A DNA stretch of 64,000 nucleotides, taken from Rhodoferax sp. (GTDB lineage: Bacteria; Pseudomonadota; Gammaproteobacteria; Burkholderiales; Burkholderiaceae_C). Location of the stretch: positions 1-64,000 of the forward strand of contig JARLJH010000012.1 in NCBI GenBank assembly GCA_031291305.1. The letters are read 5' to 3'. This document shows positions 62,899 to 64,000 of the stretch, in pieces. Both the position numbers and the translations under genes were made by a program. Position 1 is the first letter of the stretch. The number at the start of each line of letters is the position of its first letter. The notes below the pieces were generated by a model. The model did no database searches, was not told the DNA's origin, and worked only from the letters and a program-made list of their open reading frames with translations.

Positions 62899-62992
62899 GA
62901 TCAGGTGGCTGGGGTGTACTGCGCAGTGAGGTCAAGGAGGAGGCCGAAGGCCGGGGGACACGAACGGAGCAGTGCACCCCGGCCGCCTGATC
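62899..62992 (+). ncRNA. Nested hairpin element, copy B
   Basis: Outer arms 62899-62922 and 62969-62992 (24 bases each) pair along their whole length: 21 Watson-Crick and three U-G pairs, with no mismatch when read as plus-strand RNA. Inside are TCAAGGAGGAG, a GGCC-GAA-GGCC hairpin and GGGGGACA. It lies 87 bases before the boxA start, in the boxCBA transcript. Together with copy A it accounts for most of the 62724-63079 gap. Confidence 0.65.
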
Positions 62993-63079
62993 CATAGTGA
63001 ACGCAGCGAACAAAGTAACGTGCACCAACAGAGCAACGCAAAACACGCAGGCTACCCAAGAAAAGAGAGAGACAACACC

Positions 63080-64000
63080 ATGACAGAAGCCGTCATCAAA
63101 CAGCACCTGATCGACCCCGAAATCTGCATCCGCTGCAACACCTGCGAGGCGATCTGCCCGGTGGCGGCTATCACGCACGACAGCCGCAACTACGTGGTCG
63201 ATGTCGACAAGTGCAACCTATGTATGGCCTGTATCTCGCCCTGCCCCACCGGCTCCATCGACAACTGGCGCAACATGCCACGTGCCAAGGCTTACAGCGT
63301 GGCAGAGCAACTGACCTGGGACGAGCTGCCCGCAGAATTGACACCCGAACAACTGGCTGAGTTGGGCGTAGCGGCTGATGCGCAACCGGTGGAAGCACCG
63401 ATGACGCAGGCCTCGTCTGCGGGCACAGAAGACAGCTTCAACAGCGCCCAGTACGGCTCCACCTTGCCACCGTGGTCAGCCGCCCACGCCTACACCAACC
63501 TCTACGGCCCCAAGGCCGCCGAGAAAACCATCACCGCCACGGTAGCCGGCAATGTGCGTGTCACCGCCGTGGGCCATGAGTACGACACACATCACATCGT
63601 GCTGGACTTTGGCAGCCTGCCGTTCCCGGTGCTCGAAGGCCAGTCGATTGGCATCATCCCGCCCGGTGTGGATGCCAGTGGCCGTGCCCACTTTGCACGC
63701 CAGTATTCGATTGCCAGCCCGCGCAACGGCGAGCGCCCCGGCTACAACAACCTGTCGCTGACCATCAAACGGGTGCTGGAAGATCATCAAGGTAACCCCG
63801 TGCGCGGTGTCGGCTCCAACTACATGTGTGACCTGAAGGTGGGCGACAAGGTGCAGGTGATTGGCCCCTTTGGTGCCAGCTTTTTGATGCCCAACCACCC
63901 ACGCTCCAACATCGTGATGATCTGCACCGGCACCGGCAGCGCCCCGATGCGGGCCATGACCGAATGGCGGCGGCGCTTGCGCCAGTCTGGCAAGTTTGAA
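63080..64000 (+). CDS. boxA: Benzoyl-CoA epoxidase reductase component (partial, runs off the window)
   Basis: 307 codons seen; the 3' end is outside. Starts [20 protein letters not shown]. Two [4Fe-4S] ferredoxin motifs, [12 protein letters not shown] and [12 protein letters not shown], lie in the first 60 residues. A linker and a ferredoxin-NADP reductase-like domain follow ([20 protein letters not shown] for FAD, then [20 protein letters not shown] for NADP). It passes electrons from NADPH to BoxB. Confidence 0.94.
   Translation, partial: MTEAVIKQHLIDPEICIRCNTCEAICPVAAITHDSRNYVVDVDKCNLCMACISPCPTGSIDNWRNMPRAKAYSVAEQLTWDELPAELTPEQLAELGVAADAQPVEAPMTQASSAGTEDSFNSAQYGSTLPPWSAAHAYTNLYGPKAAEKTITATVAGNVRVTAVGHEYDTHHIVLDFGSLPFPVLEGQSIGIIPPGVDASGRAHFARQYSIASPRNGERPGYNNLSLTIKRVLEDHQGNPVRGVGSNYMCDLKVGDKVQVIGPFGASFLMPNHPRSNIVMICTGTGSAPMRAMTEWRRRLRQSGKFE

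Noticed and set aside
62756..62992. Reading the boxB-boxA spacer as a plain Rho-independent terminator pair
   Set aside because: No T-tract follows either stem, the conserved core lies inside the stems, and boxA downstream needs to be transcribed with boxB.

Overview
The window is a chromosomal segment of a betaproteobacterium, most probably Comamonadaceae (Rhodoferax/Polaromonas-like). This rests on gene content (pmd-type protocatechuate 4,5-cleavage, box-type benzoyl-CoA epoxidation, several Liv-type ABC importers) and on a roughly 45-bp intergenic repeat of a type I associate from memory with this family. The genus is inference. No tRNA, rRNA, CRISPR array or intact insertion sequence was seen.

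Layout. (1) 0.2-8.9 kb: a ligAB-type extradiol dioxygenase pair with a divergent LysR regulator, a Tat-exported PhoD-like phosphatase, and an AraC regulator divergent from a three-component cytochrome P450 system (P450, [2Fe-2S] ferredoxin, ferredoxin reductase). (2) 8.9-22.1 kb: a mixed region with relics of an rbsD/fucU operon, an EamA exporter, sodC, an AT-rich three-gene operon of unknown function (11.4-13.5 kb), an ECF sigma/anti-sigma/lipoprotein operon and assorted single genes. (3) 22.1-27.4 kb: an accessory segment with a ParB-like protein, a VapBC toxin-antitoxin pair and a 1224-aa SIR2-domain protein resembling defence-associated sirtuins. (4) 27.5-36.6 kb: a protocatechuate 4,5-cleavage operon (pmdC, B, A, D, an oxidoreductase, pmdF, pmdE), pobA, a periplasmic-binding-fold protein without signal peptide, and a divergent LysR regulator. 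(5) 37.0-49.0 kb: one long minus-strand block for phenylpropanoid (ferulate/coumarate-type) side-chain catabolism: crotonase, feruloyl-CoA synthetase-like ligase, HSD10-type dehydrogenase, Liv-type importer with a fused permease-ATPase, porin, acyl-CoA dehydrogenase and MarR regulator. (6) 49.1-64 kb: the box benzoate pathway: a second Liv-type importer whose binding-protein gene carries an in-frame amber codon, a hydrolase, bclA, boxD, a DUF4863 gene, then boxR, boxC, boxB and the start of boxA.

Read together, parts 1, 4, 5 and 6 form an aromatic-acid supercluster. Phenylpropanoids would be shortened as CoA thioesters, 4-hydroxybenzoate hydroxylated by PobA to protocatechuate and cleaved by PmdAB, and benzoate activated and epoxidised by Bcl/Box. 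The P450 system may O-demethylate a methoxylated aromatic (inference). I did not see a 4-oxalomesaconate tautomerase, a vanillate demethylase or a beta-ketothiolase.

The least explained signals are: (a) three copies (14.3, 62.8 and 62.9 kb) of a nested hairpin element with an invariant TCAAGGAGGAG / GGGGGACA core and outer stems that differ in sequence but keep pairing, two of them in opposite orientation between boxB and boxA; (b) the SIR2 protein; (c) the AT-rich operon at 11.4-13.5 kb behind a double palindrome; (d) the 45-bp repeat, which often abuts or supplies gene stop codons.
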